Source: CAIVVT01 sp963757265
GTDB lineage: Bacteria; Acidobacteriota; Terriglobia; Bryobacterales; Bryobacteraceae
DNA length: 64,000 bases
Direction: 5' to 3'
NCBI GenBank assembly: GCA_963757265.1
Contig: CAVWRA010000006.1
Coordinates: 1,488,001-1,552,000, forward strand
Part shown: piece after piece, positions 1 through 7,624 of the stretch
Position numbering within the stretch: the first letter of the stretch is position 1
Layout of the letters: every line of letters begins with the position of its first letter
Position numbers and translations under genes: made by a program
Notes under the pieces: model-generated
Database searches by the model: none
The model's input: the letters and a program-made list of their open reading frames with translations, nothing else
Told to the model about the DNA's origin: nothing

Positions 1-106
1 GCGGCGTGGCGGCGGCGAGCAGGGCGCGATAGCCGTCGAGGTCGATCTCGCGGATGCGTGACTTGGCGTCGTTGACGAGGGCCAGGAAACCAGGGGCGTG
101 CTTCAT
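1..106 (-). CDS. Rhodanese-like domain protein, N-terminal fragment
   Basis: Only the first 35 codons are in the window; the gene runs off the left edge. It begins MKHAPGFLALVNDAKSRIRE, which resembles the start of small single-domain rhodanese proteins, where a short helix precedes the sulfurtransferase fold. The catalytic cysteine loop lies outside the window, so the call rests on the N-terminus alone. An AGGAG ribosome binding site sits about 8 bases before the ATG. It lies 63 bases downstream of murQ on the same strand and may be co-transcribed with it. Confidence 0.5.
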   Translation of the reverse strand, partial: MKHAPGFLALVNDAKSRIREIDLDGYRALLAAATP

Positions 107-169
107 TCTGTATTCTCCTGTCCTGACTTTAATACATTCAGCTTCAGCACCCTGGCGCTTCTCGCAGGG

Positions 170-1072
170 CTATTCCAGCGCCTCGCGCAGGCGGCCCTGG
201 GCGGCGGCGAGGCGGGCTTCGGCGGCCTCCCGCGGGAGGCCCAGTTTGCCCATGACGACGGCCGTGGGCACGCTTCCAGCGGAGGCCTCGAGCAGGTCCG
301 CGGCAACGCAGGCGGGCACGCCGGCCAGGGCGGCGATGATGCGCCGGGCGCGGTCCGCCAGTTTGGTATTGAGCGGCCGCACGTTGACCATCAGATTCGA
401 ATAAACATGGCCCAGGCGGACCATGACGCCGCTCGAAAGCATGTTGAGGGCCAGCTTGGTGGCCGTGCCGGCCTTCAGGCGCGTCGAGCCGGCGATCACT
501 TCGGGGCCGGTCAGCAGCTCGATCGGAATCCGCACCCGCGCGGCGAGGGGCGAGCCCGGCGAGCAGACGATGCAGGCGGTCAGCGCGCCCAGTTCGCTCG
601 CGGCGTCGTTGGCGCCGAGCACATAGGGCGTGCGCCCGCTGGCGGCGATGCCGACCAGGGCGTCGCGCGAACTGAAGCCCTGGGCCAGCAGGTCGGCGGC
701 GCCGGTTGCGGGCGAATCCTCGACGGCCTCGACCGAGTGGCGCAAAGCGTGGTCGCCGCCGGCGATGATGGCCGTGACGAGCTCCGGCGGAACATTGAAA
801 GTAGGAGGACATTCGCTGGCGTCCAGCACGCCCAGCCGGCCGCTGGTGCCCGCGCCGACGTAGAACAGACGTCCGCCCAGGCGCAGCAGCCCGGCAATCG
901 CGTTGACCGCTTCCGCGATGCGCGGCAGCGCCCTCTCGACGGCTTCGAGAACGCGCCGGTCCTCGCGCTGGAAAACGGCCAGCATTTCGAGCGTGGGCAG
1001 GGCGTCGAGGTTTTCCGAGGCGGGGTTGGCCTGCTCGGTGAGCAGCTGTCCAAAATCGGGAGGGCGATCCAT
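170..1072 (-). CDS. murQ: N-acetylmuramic acid 6-phosphate etherase
   Basis: Cytoplasmic SIS-fold enzyme that cleaves the D-lactyl ether of MurNAc-6-phosphate, giving GlcNAc-6-phosphate and lactate during peptidoglycan recycling. The 300-residue length is normal for MurQ. Visible family signatures are the N-terminal TEQANPASENLD segment, the phosphosugar-binding VGAGTSGRLGVLDASECPPTF-type loop (residues about 72-92), IIAGGDHALRHSVEAVED, and the late GSTRLKAGTATKLALNMLS block. It lies 38 bases downstream of the erpA-like gene and upstream of the rhodanese fragment, all on the minus strand. No anmK or MurNAc transporter is visible next to it. Confidence 0.93.
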   Translation of the reverse strand: MDRPPDFGQLLTEQANPASENLDALPTLEMLAVFQREDRRVLEAVERALPRIAEAVNAIAGLLRLGGRLFYVGAGTSGRLGVLDASECPPTFNVPPELVTAIIAGGDHALRHSVEAVEDSPATGAADLLAQGFSSRDALVGIAASGRTPYVLGANDAASELGALTACIVCSPGSPLAARVRIPIELLTGPEVIAGSTRLKAGTATKLALNMLSSGVMVRLGHVYSNLMVNVRPLNTKLADRARRIIAALAGVPACVAADLLEASAGSVPTAVVMGKLGLPREAAEARLAAAQGRLREALE

Positions 1073-1110
1073 AGGGCCATTGTTGACCCTATGGGCCGGC
1101 GCCGGCGCGC

Positions 1111-1434
1111 TCAGGCGCTGAAGCTGGACCCGCAGCCGCAGGTGGACTTCACTTGCGGGTTATTGAACTTGAAGCCGGAGCCTTCCAGCGTCTCGACGTA
1201 GTCCACCTCGGCGCCGTCCAGGTAGAGCATGCTGGCCTGGTCGATGAAAACCTTCAGGCCGTCGAACTCGTAAGATTTGTCGAGCAGGCCGGGGCTGTTC
1301 TCGAAAGCCATGGAATAGCTGAATCCGGAGCAGCCGCCGCCCACCACGGCGATGCGCAGCCCGCTGGGCTTGGGTTCCTGGGCGTCGAGAATCTCCTTCA
1401 CTTTTCCCACGGCGACGGGGGTCAGAGTAATCAT
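1111..1434 (-). CDS. erpA: HesB/IscA/ErpA-type iron-sulfur cluster insertion protein
   Basis: A-type carrier of 107 residues that receives and delivers Fe-S clusters. It starts MITLTPVAVGKVKEIL and carries the three conserved cysteines: one in GGGCSGFSY and two in the C-terminal CGCGSSF. The reading frame stays open further upstream, but the ATG at 1434 matches the family N-terminus and follows an AGGAGG ribosome binding site. ErpA and IscA cannot be told apart with certainty from this sequence, so the symbol is tentative. An 11-bp palindrome lies in the leader. Confidence 0.85.
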   Translation of the reverse strand: MITLTPVAVGKVKEILDAQEPKPSGLRIAVVGGGCSGFSYSMAFENSPGLLDKSYEFDGLKVFIDQASMLYLDGAEVDYVETLEGSGFKFNNPQVKSTCGCGSSFSA

Positions 1435-1451
1435 ATTGGTTCTGTGGCCTC

Positions 1452-1462
1452 CTACTAAGTAG
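1452..1462. promoter_or_regulatory. Palindrome in the erpA-like leader, possible operator
   Basis: CTACTAAGTAG is a perfect 11-bp palindrome overlapping the Shine-Dalgarno region of the erpA-like gene. A TAGAAT hexamer (positions 1475-1480, minus strand) could be a -10 box just upstream. An Fe-S or Rrf2-type regulator would be a plausible ligand, but that is inference. Confidence 0.3.
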
Positions 1463-1654
1463 TCCTGATTGCCTATTCTAGCATCCGGCAACTCTCGTTA
1501 GAGTAGATGCAGCGGGGCACAGAAAAGTATCCAGACGGCGGAACAGGCGTTGCGATCTGCTATGGTGAGTCTCAGAAGCGCCGGGCGCGTGGATCGGCGG
1601 AGGGTTTCGCGGTCCTTGAAACCGTACCAGGAGGTCATCCGTCAGACCCCATGT

Positions 1655-2332
1655 ATGAGCGGATATGTCACCGCAGTTCCATACCCGGCCAGCGGCGTTG
1701 GGACGGCTGAGCGCCGGCAGGGCAAGACACGCGTGGATTACCGGACAAGCGAAGAAGCCGAACTGGTGCGCCGGATCCAGAACCGCGACGAGATGGCGTT
1801 CCGCGAGATTGTTGACCGCTACCAGTCCAAGGTTTTCAATATCATCTATGGAATCCTGCGCAACCGGAACGACGCAGAGGACATCGCGCAGCAGGTTTTC
1901 GCCAAGATCTACTTTTCTATCAACAACTTCGACTTCCGCAGCACGCTGCTGACGTGGATCTACAAGATCTCGGTCAACGAATGCTACGACTACCTGCGCA
2001 AGAAGAAGGTCCGCAAATTGGTGTACGAAAGCGACTTCAGCGCCGAAGAGGCGCAGAGCATGGAGCGCACCGAACCGGACGGAACCAGGTCGGTGGAAGT
2101 GACGCTGGCCAATCGCGACCTGGTGGTGAAGCTGCTCGCAAAAATCAGCGCCGAGGATCGCAATTTGATGTTATTGAAAGAAGTTGAGGGTCATTCGGTG
2201 GAAGAACTGGCCGCCATGACGGGCCTCAACGAGAATACAGTCAAGGTGAAGTTGTTTCGCGCGCGCCAGAAATTGTTGAAGGCGGCGCAGCGGCTGCTCC
2301 GGGGATCGTCCCTGGAAGCGCTGGAACGGTGA
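1655..2332 (+). CDS. ECF-type RNA polymerase sigma factor
   Basis: Sigma-70 family extracytoplasmic-function sigma factor. Region 2 is visible in EAELVRRIQNRDEMAFREIV followed by YRNRNDAEDIAQQVF-like core-binding and -10-recognition residues. Region 4 is visible as VEELAAMTGLNENTVKVKLF, a helix-turn-helix followed by RARQKLLKAA. The start is uncertain. The ATG at 1655 has an AGGAGG rather far upstream; a GTG at 1733 would remove a poorly conserved N-terminal extension. The next two genes (anti-sigma factor, CpxP-like protein) follow on the same strand, a common envelope-stress arrangement. Confidence 0.88.
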   Translation: MSGYVTAVPYPASGVGTAERRQGKTRVDYRTSEEAELVRRIQNRDEMAFREIVDRYQSKVFNIIYGILRNRNDAEDIAQQVFAKIYFSINNFDFRSTLLTWIYKISVNECYDYLRKKKVRKLVYESDFSAEEAQSMERTEPDGTRSVEVTLANRDLVVKLLAKISAEDRNLMLLKEVEGHSVEELAAMTGLNENTVKVKLFRARQKLLKAAQRLLRGSSLEALER

Positions 2333-2492
2333 AAGAATAGGGGACCGGGCTGCGGCCCCTCGTTGGGGTGGCCTGCCAGCGTCAAGCGTTCGTGAGCGGA
2401 GTGGGCATGGACTCCGCGGGGAGAACCGGTCGGGAACCGGTCCAGAAGCGGAACGCGGCGGCAGGGGAAAATGGTCTTTTGAGGGAAGAGAT

Positions 2493-2993
2493 ATGCATGA
2501 GCTGATTCGGAACGATCTTGAGGATTACCTCGGCGGGCGCCTGAGGGGTGGCCGCGAGGTTCAATTCCGTGGGCATTTGGCCGGGTGCGGCGCGTGCCGC
2601 GAGCAGGTGGCGCAGTTCGAAGCGCAGTCGGTTCTGTTGCGCAGTTTGCGCCCCAGCCGGGAAGAGCTGGCGCCTGAGGCCGGCTTTTATGCGCGCGTCG
2701 TGGAGCGGATCGAGGCCCAGCGCGCCGACTCGCTGTGGTCGGTTTTCCTGCAGCCGATTTTCGCCCGCGGCCTGCTGTACGCCAGCGTGGCCCTGTTCCT
2801 GATTGTCGGCTCGTCGATGCTGTGGACCAGCGAGAACCACGAGGCGATTTCCAACGACGCCAACCCGGTGGGCCTGATCGCCGGCTACGGTCCGCATGCC
2901 CAGCCGGTCGCGGATCCGGACGACGCCAAGGACGCCGTGATGGCCGAGGTCCTGTCGGACCGTTCCGTTCACCTGGTCAATGTCTCCGAGTAA
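2493..2993 (+). CDS. Membrane-anchored zinc-finger anti-sigma factor
   Basis: Protein of 166 residues with an N-terminal ZAS-type zinc-binding helix bundle: GHLAGCGACREQ supplies the His-x3-Cys-x2-Cys motif of the family. A single transmembrane helix, LLYASVALFLIVGSSML, lies near residues 95-111, followed by a short periplasmic tail. It directly follows the ECF sigma gene, which it is expected to hold inactive at the membrane until a signal arrives. A GAGGG-type ribosome binding site precedes the ATG. No site-2 protease gene is present nearby. Confidence 0.85.
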   Translation: MHELIRNDLEDYLGGRLRGGREVQFRGHLAGCGACREQVAQFEAQSVLLRSLRPSREELAPEAGFYARVVERIEAQRADSLWSVFLQPIFARGLLYASVALFLIVGSSMLWTSENHEAISNDANPVGLIAGYGPHAQPVADPDDAKDAVMAEVLSDRSVHLVNVSE

Positions 2994-3014
2994 CGCCGGC
3001 AACGTGAAACGCCA

Positions 3015-3479
3015 GTGACCCTCCACGACACGCTCACCGACACACGGCCCACCTGGCACAATCCACGGATTCTGGCCCTGCTGCTGATGATCTTCGTGTG
3101 CGGCCTGGCGTGCGGCATCTTCGCCACGCGCTATGCCTTCTCGCGCCTGGCGCTGCGGAACTCCGCGGCTTCGTGGAAGGCCAGCGGCCGCGCCAGCACG
3201 ATGGCCCATCTGAAGAGGGATCTCGACCTGACGCCCGCTCAGGCCCAGCAGATTGAGGTGCTGCTGGACGACCTGGCCAAGTACTACGACAATCTGCAGG
3301 GGCAGATGGATGATTTCCGCCAGGACGGCAAAGAGCGCATCATGAAGATCCTCACCCCCGAGCAGCAGAAAGAGTTCAGCCGGATCCTCAACGAGATGTC
3401 CACGCGAATCCACGCCGAGCCGTTGGATGCTCCGCCGGCGGGCAAAGCGGGGACTGCGGCACCCGACACGCACCGATAG
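3015..3479 (+). CDS. CpxP/Spy-like periplasmic protein
   Basis: Protein of 154 residues starting with GTG, 21 bases after the anti-sigma gene. It has an N-terminal hydrophobic segment (ILALLLMIFVCGLACGIF) and then an all-helical, charged region. That region contains LDLTPAQAQQIEVLLDDLA and ILTPEQQKEFSRIL, the repeated LTxxQ motif of CpxP/Spy and heavy-metal resistance (CnrR-like) proteins. The context suggests a periplasmic stress sensor or chaperone that modulates the sigma/anti-sigma pair. The hydrophobic segment may stay uncleaved as an anchor. Confidence 0.75.
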   Translation: MTLHDTLTDTRPTWHNPRILALLLMIFVCGLACGIFATRYAFSRLALRNSAASWKASGRASTMAHLKRDLDLTPAQAQQIEVLLDDLAKYYDNLQGQMDDFRQDGKERIMKILTPEQQKEFSRILNEMSTRIHAEPLDAPPAGKAGTAAPDTHR

Positions 3480-3527
3480 TCGACACTGCCTTCAGGCAGC
3501 TCCGCCTGGGCCCCTTCGGACCACGGG

Positions 3528-3695
3528 CTAAGGACGGGGCCCGGCCTTCATTGCCGCGGCGATTTCCTTGAGGCTTTGGCTCATTTCGGTGCACAAATCT
3601 CTGATTCGCAGGATCGCCACCAGGAAGATGACGAGGATGACGAGGCTGACAACACCGGGACCGTAGAGCAACGTGAGCGTGAGCGGGACGATCAT
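3528..3695 (-). CDS. Small membrane protein of unknown function
   Basis: A 55-residue protein, MIVPLTLTLLYGPGVVSLVI onward, with one long hydrophobic stretch of about 30 residues and a charged amphipathic tail (RIRDLCTEMSQSLKEIAAAMK). An AGGATAGG ribosome binding site lies just before the ATG at 3695. It is convergent with the CpxP-like gene, and a CTGCC-TTCA-GGCAG hairpin (about 3486-3499) lies between the two stops. Its size and composition fit a genuine small membrane protein. No function is recognised. Confidence 0.5.
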   Translation of the reverse strand: MIVPLTLTLLYGPGVVSLVILVIFLVAILRIRDLCTEMSQSLKEIAAAMKAGPRP

Positions 3696-3836
3696 GGCAC
3701 CTATCCTAGCGCGGTGGGTATTTGCCAGCGATGGGTGAGACAAATGGCAAAGCGCTCTGAAGCGTCGCCCGCGTTGGCAATCGCCAGTCGCGCGTGCCCG
3801 CTTCCGGCGTGAGCCGCGTGTGGTACAGTGCCTGCC

Positions 3837-4367
3837 ATGAAGCGACTCTCCGTTCTATTCATGGGCGCCGCGCTGGCCGTGACCGCCGGCGCCGAGACCC
3901 CTCCCCCGCGTGATCCGGGATTCAAGGCCATCGTCCAGGTGGCCCTGGTCACGCGCAACATCGAAGCCAGTGCGCAGCATTGGGCCGCGCTGCTGGGCGT
4001 CGAGGTGCCCAAGATCATAACCTCGCGGCCGGGCAATGAGGTACACGTGATCTACCAGGGCAAACCGTCCAATGCCCGCGCCAAACTGGCCTTCCTGCGC
4101 GCCGGGCAGGTGCAGGTGGAGCTGATCCAACCCCTCGGGGGCGGTTCCGCCTGGCAGCAGTTTCTCGACGAGCACGGCGAGGGCGTCCATCACATCGCCT
4201 TCAACGTGCAGAACCTCGCTCAGGCCGAATCGGAGATGAAGGCCCTGGGCTACGATGAGATCCATAGCGGGCGCTGGGACTCGGACAACGGCGACTACGT
4301 CTACTTCGACTCCACCAAGGCGCTGGGTCTGGTGGTGGAGCTGCTGCACGGCGACACGAAGAAGTGA
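3837..4367 (+). CDS. Secreted VOC-fold (glyoxalase/epimerase-like) protein
   Basis: Protein of 176 residues with a signal peptide (MKRLSVLFMGAALAVTAGA) followed by one vicinal-oxygen-chelate domain. Typical elements are VALVTRNIEASAQHWAALLG at the start of the domain, the metal-ligand strand HHIAFNVQNL, and VELLHG at the end. The pattern is closest to methylmalonyl-CoA epimerase-like and glyoxalase proteins, but export makes a CoA substrate unlikely. The ATG at 3837 was chosen over a GTG at 3828 because it begins the signal peptide. Confidence 0.75.
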   Translation: MKRLSVLFMGAALAVTAGAETPPPRDPGFKAIVQVALVTRNIEASAQHWAALLGVEVPKIITSRPGNEVHVIYQGKPSNARAKLAFLRAGQVQVELIQPLGGGSAWQQFLDEHGEGVHHIAFNVQNLAQAESEMKALGYDEIHSGRWDSDNGDYVYFDSTKALGLVVELLHGDTKK

Positions 4368-4377
4368 GGCCCGCGCC

Positions 4378-4971
4378 CTGCTGCCCCGCTGCATCGTTTT
4401 CAATAAGCCCTACGGCGTGCCGTCGCAGTTCTCCGACCCCGCCGGCGAGTTCGGCCGCACGCTGCGCGACTACATCCCCGTGGCCGAAGTCTATCCCGTC
4501 GGCCGCCTCGACCGCGACAGTGAAGGACTGCTGCTGCTCACCGGCGACGGCGTCCTGCAGCACCGCCTCACCGACCCGCGCTATCAACATCCCAAAACGT
4601 ATCTCGTCCAGGTCGAGGGCGCGCCGGCCGACTCCGATCTCGAACCGCTGCGCGCCGGCGTCGTCATCCAGGGCTATCGCACGCGCCCGGCCAAGGCCCG
4701 CGTTCTCAATGCGGAGCCCAGGCTGTGGCCGCGCCAGCCGCCCATCCGATTTCGAAAGTCGATTCCTACTTCATGGATCGAACTGGTGCTGCATGAAGGG
4801 CGCAACCGTCAGGTCCGGCGCATGACGGCCGCCATCGGCTGCCCCACTCTGCGGCTGGTGCGATGGGCCATCGGCCCGGTCACGCTAGGCCCGCTCGCTC
4901 CCGGCGAGTGGTGCGACCTGCGCCCGCGCGAGCTGCTGCTGTTGCGGCGGCTGACGCGTTCGGCCGTATGA
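4378..4971 (+). CDS. RluE-type 23S rRNA pseudouridine synthase
   Basis: Pseudouridine synthase of the RsuA/RluE branch, about 197 residues, without an S4 domain. Seen motifs are IVFNKPYGVPSQFSD at the N-terminus, the catalytic-aspartate motif YPVGRLDRDSEGLLLLTGDG, PKTYLVQVEG, and the C-terminal ELVLHEGRNRQVRRM. Homology starts only a few residues before IVFNKPYG, yet no in-frame ATG, GTG or TTG lies there. The nearest GTG (4364) overlaps the preceding stop but is out of frame. A CTG start at 4378 or 4381 is therefore assumed, with an upstream ATG at 4255 as the alternative. Confidence 0.85.
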   Translation: MLPRCIVFNKPYGVPSQFSDPAGEFGRTLRDYIPVAEVYPVGRLDRDSEGLLLLTGDGVLQHRLTDPRYQHPKTYLVQVEGAPADSDLEPLRAGVVIQGYRTRPAKARVLNAEPRLWPRQPPIRFRKSIPTSWIELVLHEGRNRQVRRMTAAIGCPTLRLVRWAIGPVTLGPLAPGEWCDLRPRELLLLRRLTRSAV

Positions 4972-5017
4972 TTTACGGTAGCCTGGAGGCGAAAATGGGA
5001 AACTGCGACAGGAACCT

Positions 5018-6583
5018 ATGACTACGCCGACCCTCCGCGCGCAACCTTCCCTGGTTCGCCTGATGAGCCGGATGAGTGATTCCCTGGAACGGCATTTCTG
5101 GCGCTGGGCCGCCTCTTTTGTGGTGCTGCTTCTGGCCTGTTCGATCGCCAAAGACATACAGGCCAAAATGTGGAGCGACGAAATAATCACTCTCTACATT
5201 GCGCAGCAGGCCGGCGGTCCCGCCGGCATCATCCAGGCCGGCGCCGAGGGCTGCGATGTGGCCCCGCCGCTGTATACCATCATCGTCTATTCGATCCTCC
5301 CCATCGTCCGCCACGAAGCGCTCGCCGTTCGCCTGCCCTCGACTGTGGGCTTCTGCGTCATGGTTCTGTGTCTGCTCGCATTCTGCCGCCGGCGATTGCC
5401 CGCCATCTATTCGTTCATTGCTGCGCTGCTGGCGTGTGATGCGTGCCTTTTTTACTCCACCGACGGCCGCGCCTACGGCCTCGTGCTGGGCTGCGCCGCG
5501 GGGGCGCTGCTGTGCTGGCAAACCGCGGCTGAAGGCCGCCGCAGAGGTCTGGCCATCCCACTGCTGGCCTTTTGTCTGGCGCTCATGGTTGCGTTGCATT
5601 ATTACTCCATCTTTTTCCTGGCGCCTCTGTTTCTGGCGGAAATGGTGCGCGCGCGGTCGTCGCGCAAGCTGGACTTCGGCATTTTGGCGGCCCTGGCCCC
5701 AGCCGTACTGGTTCTGGTTTTGCATTACCCCTTGATTGCGGCCAATCAGCGCTTCCAGCCGCACTACTGGTCACCAACGCGTTGGAGCATGATGAAGTCG
5801 TTCTATAACTATTTTTTCTTTCAGATCCTCTATGTCTGCTCACTCGTTCTGATCGTTCTCGTCGTTTCCCTCAAGTCAAAAGCGCGGCACAGTCCGGCTA
5901 AGACGCACATACCGGCGTATGAGTGGGTGGCAATCGGCGCACTTGCCTTGACGCCGCCTGTGGTTGTCGTTGTTACCAACTACACCACGCATATCTTTGT
6001 CGGTCGTTATGTCCTTTGGGCCATGATCGGCACTGCATTGCTGCTCGGCACACTGCTCAGTACGGCATTCCGTGGACAGGCTGCGGTTGGGTTCACCCTG
6101 CTGGGCTTCCTGATGGCTTTCATTGCTGCGCGGGACGTTGTGCCGATGGCCCTCATGCCGGAGATGCACGCCGGTGAAGCAGTGCGCCATGACGTGGAGA
6201 TGTTGCCGGATGGCCGGGAACCCATCCTCATTCCCGACCAGCACGTATTTATGGAACTGACTTACTACGAGGCGCCGCGGCTGCGCCGGCGCTTCATCTA
6301 TCCTCTTAGCCGCGACCTGGAATTGCGCTATCGGAATTACGACGCGTTAGCAATCTCCATGGGCGCGCTGCGCCATCGTACACAACTCCACATCGAGGAC
6401 TATGATACGATCCTGGCCGAGTATCCCCGCTTTCTACTCGTCGCGGTTGCCGAGGATTACCTGCCCCAGCATCTGGTTGATACGGGATACCGCGTGGTCC
6501 CCATCCGTTCGGCTGCTCCGCGGCCCGTGCTGTTTGAAGTGGAAGCTCCCCTTAAGAGCGAGACCTCGCACCAAAGCAAGTAG
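5018..6583 (+). CDS. Polytopic membrane glycosyltransferase, GT39/ArnT-like
   Basis: Integral membrane protein of 521 residues with about ten hydrophobic segments. The first periplasmic loop holds the acidic pair in MWSDEIITLY, typical of polyprenyl-phosphate-sugar-dependent mannosyl- and aminoarabinosyl-transferases (PMT_2 superfamily). It is followed by RLPSTVGF and YSTDGRAYGL, also seen in that superfamily. It would move a sugar from a lipid carrier to an acceptor at the outer face of the inner membrane; donor and acceptor are unknown. Base composition looks slightly less G+C-rich than its neighbours. Confidence 0.65.
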   Translation: MTTPTLRAQPSLVRLMSRMSDSLERHFWRWAASFVVLLLACSIAKDIQAKMWSDEIITLYIAQQAGGPAGIIQAGAEGCDVAPPLYTIIVYSILPIVRHEALAVRLPSTVGFCVMVLCLLAFCRRRLPAIYSFIAALLACDACLFYSTDGRAYGLVLGCAAGALLCWQTAAEGRRRGLAIPLLAFCLALMVALHYYSIFFLAPLFLAEMVRARSSRKLDFGILAALAPAVLVLVLHYPLIAANQRFQPHYWSPTRWSMMKSFYNYFFFQILYVCSLVLIVLVVSLKSKARHSPAKTHIPAYEWVAIGALALTPPVVVVVTNYTTHIFVGRYVLWAMIGTALLLGTLLSTAFRGQAAVGFTLLGFLMAFIAARDVVPMALMPEMHAGEAVRHDVEMLPDGREPILIPDQHVFMELTYYEAPRLRRRFIYPLSRDLELRYRNYDALAISMGALRHRTQLHIEDYDTILAEYPRFLLVAVAEDYLPQHLVDTGYRVVPIRSAAPRPVLFEVEAPLKSETSHQSK

Positions 6584-6760
6584 TACGACCAGCATTCAAT
6601 GGATCCGCCGGCCTTCCTGGTCCAGCGTGCCCGGTGTCCTGAGGGTGTTGGCAAGTTGCGCCGGGGCAGGCGCAAAGTCCGGCCGGCCGGGGACCGCTCA
6701 TTGACTGTTGTTGGAATTTCGATGAACGGTTCGCGGACGATTCTGGCACGATGTAGATTG

Positions 6761-7624
6761 ATGCGAGTCCGCAAAGCCGTCATCACTGCCGCCGGACCGA
6801 GCCAGCGCCGGTTGCCGCTCCAAAGCCTGATCGACCGCGATGGAGTCGAGCGCAGCGTCCTCAACATCCTGGTGGACCGGATCGTTCAGGCCCGTCTCGA
6901 GGAGATCTGCGTAGTCATCGCTCCGGGGGATGAACAGGCTTATCGTTCCGCCGCGGGCGAGCATGCGGGCATTGTCCGATTCCTCGAGCAGCCGCAGCCC
7001 CAAGGCTACGGCCATGCGATCTATTGCGCGCGCGCATTCGTGGCCGGACATCCGTTCCTCCATTTGATGAGCGACCATATCTACGTCGGCGGCGCGGGCG
7101 CGAGCTGCGCCGAACGGCTGATCGAGACAGCCCAGACCGAGGAGTGCTCGGTCTCGGCGGTTCAGGCGACCCGGGAAGGGCTGCTGCCGCACTTCGGCGC
7201 GATTGGAGGGCAACAGGAGCCCGGCCATGCCGACCTATATAAAGTGGACACGGTGCTGGAGAAGCCGACGCCCACGCAAGCGGAGCAGGAACTCATCGTC
7301 TCCGGATTGCGGTCGGGCCATTATCTTTGCTTCTCCGGCATGCACGTTCTCACGCCGGCCGTGATGACCATTCTGGGCGAGCTGCTCGACCAGCGCCCTG
7401 CCGAACGCTTATCGCTGTCGGCCGCGCTGATGGTGCTGGTGCAGCGCGAAAGGTATCTGGCCATGCGGACGACGGACCGCCGGGTTGATCTCGGCGCGCC
7501 GTACGGTCCGTTCATCGCGCAATTGTTGCTGGCGATGACCGGACGGGACAAGACCGAAGTGCTCTCGCAAATTCTCGAGGCGTTGATTCTGCGCGAGGAG
7601 GCGGACGCGGGGCCGGGCCAATGA
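6761..7624 (+). CDS. GalU-like sugar nucleotidyltransferase with degenerate signature
   Basis: Protein of 287 residues with the layout of UTP-glucose-1-phosphate uridylyltransferases. It has an N-terminal strand VRKAVITAAG, EQPQPQGYGHAIYCARAFVA (matching the GalU block that reads gLGHAVLcA), the HLMSDHIYVG acidic loop and VLEKPTP. The usual GlGTR glycine loop reads AGPSQRRLP, however, and the PKE lysine motif is missing, so NTP binding may be altered or lost. The ATG at 6761 was chosen because the fold starts there. Its stop overlaps the next gene's start (ATGA at 7621-7624), implying translational coupling. Confidence 0.7.
   Translation: MRVRKAVITAAGPSQRRLPLQSLIDRDGVERSVLNILVDRIVQARLEEICVVIAPGDEQAYRSAAGEHAGIVRFLEQPQPQGYGHAIYCARAFVAGHPFLHLMSDHIYVGGAGASCAERLIETAQTEECSVSAVQATREGLLPHFGAIGGQQEPGHADLYKVDTVLEKPTPTQAEQELIVSGLRSGHYLCFSGMHVLTPAVMTILGELLDQRPAERLSLSAALMVLVQRERYLAMRTTDRRVDLGAPYGPFIAQLLLAMTGRDKTEVLSQILEALILREEADAGPGQ

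Noticed and set aside
2382..3473. 363-codon minus-strand frame opposite the anti-sigma and CpxP-like genes
   Set aside because: Spans two well-supported plus-strand genes and their spacer, with no coherent domain.
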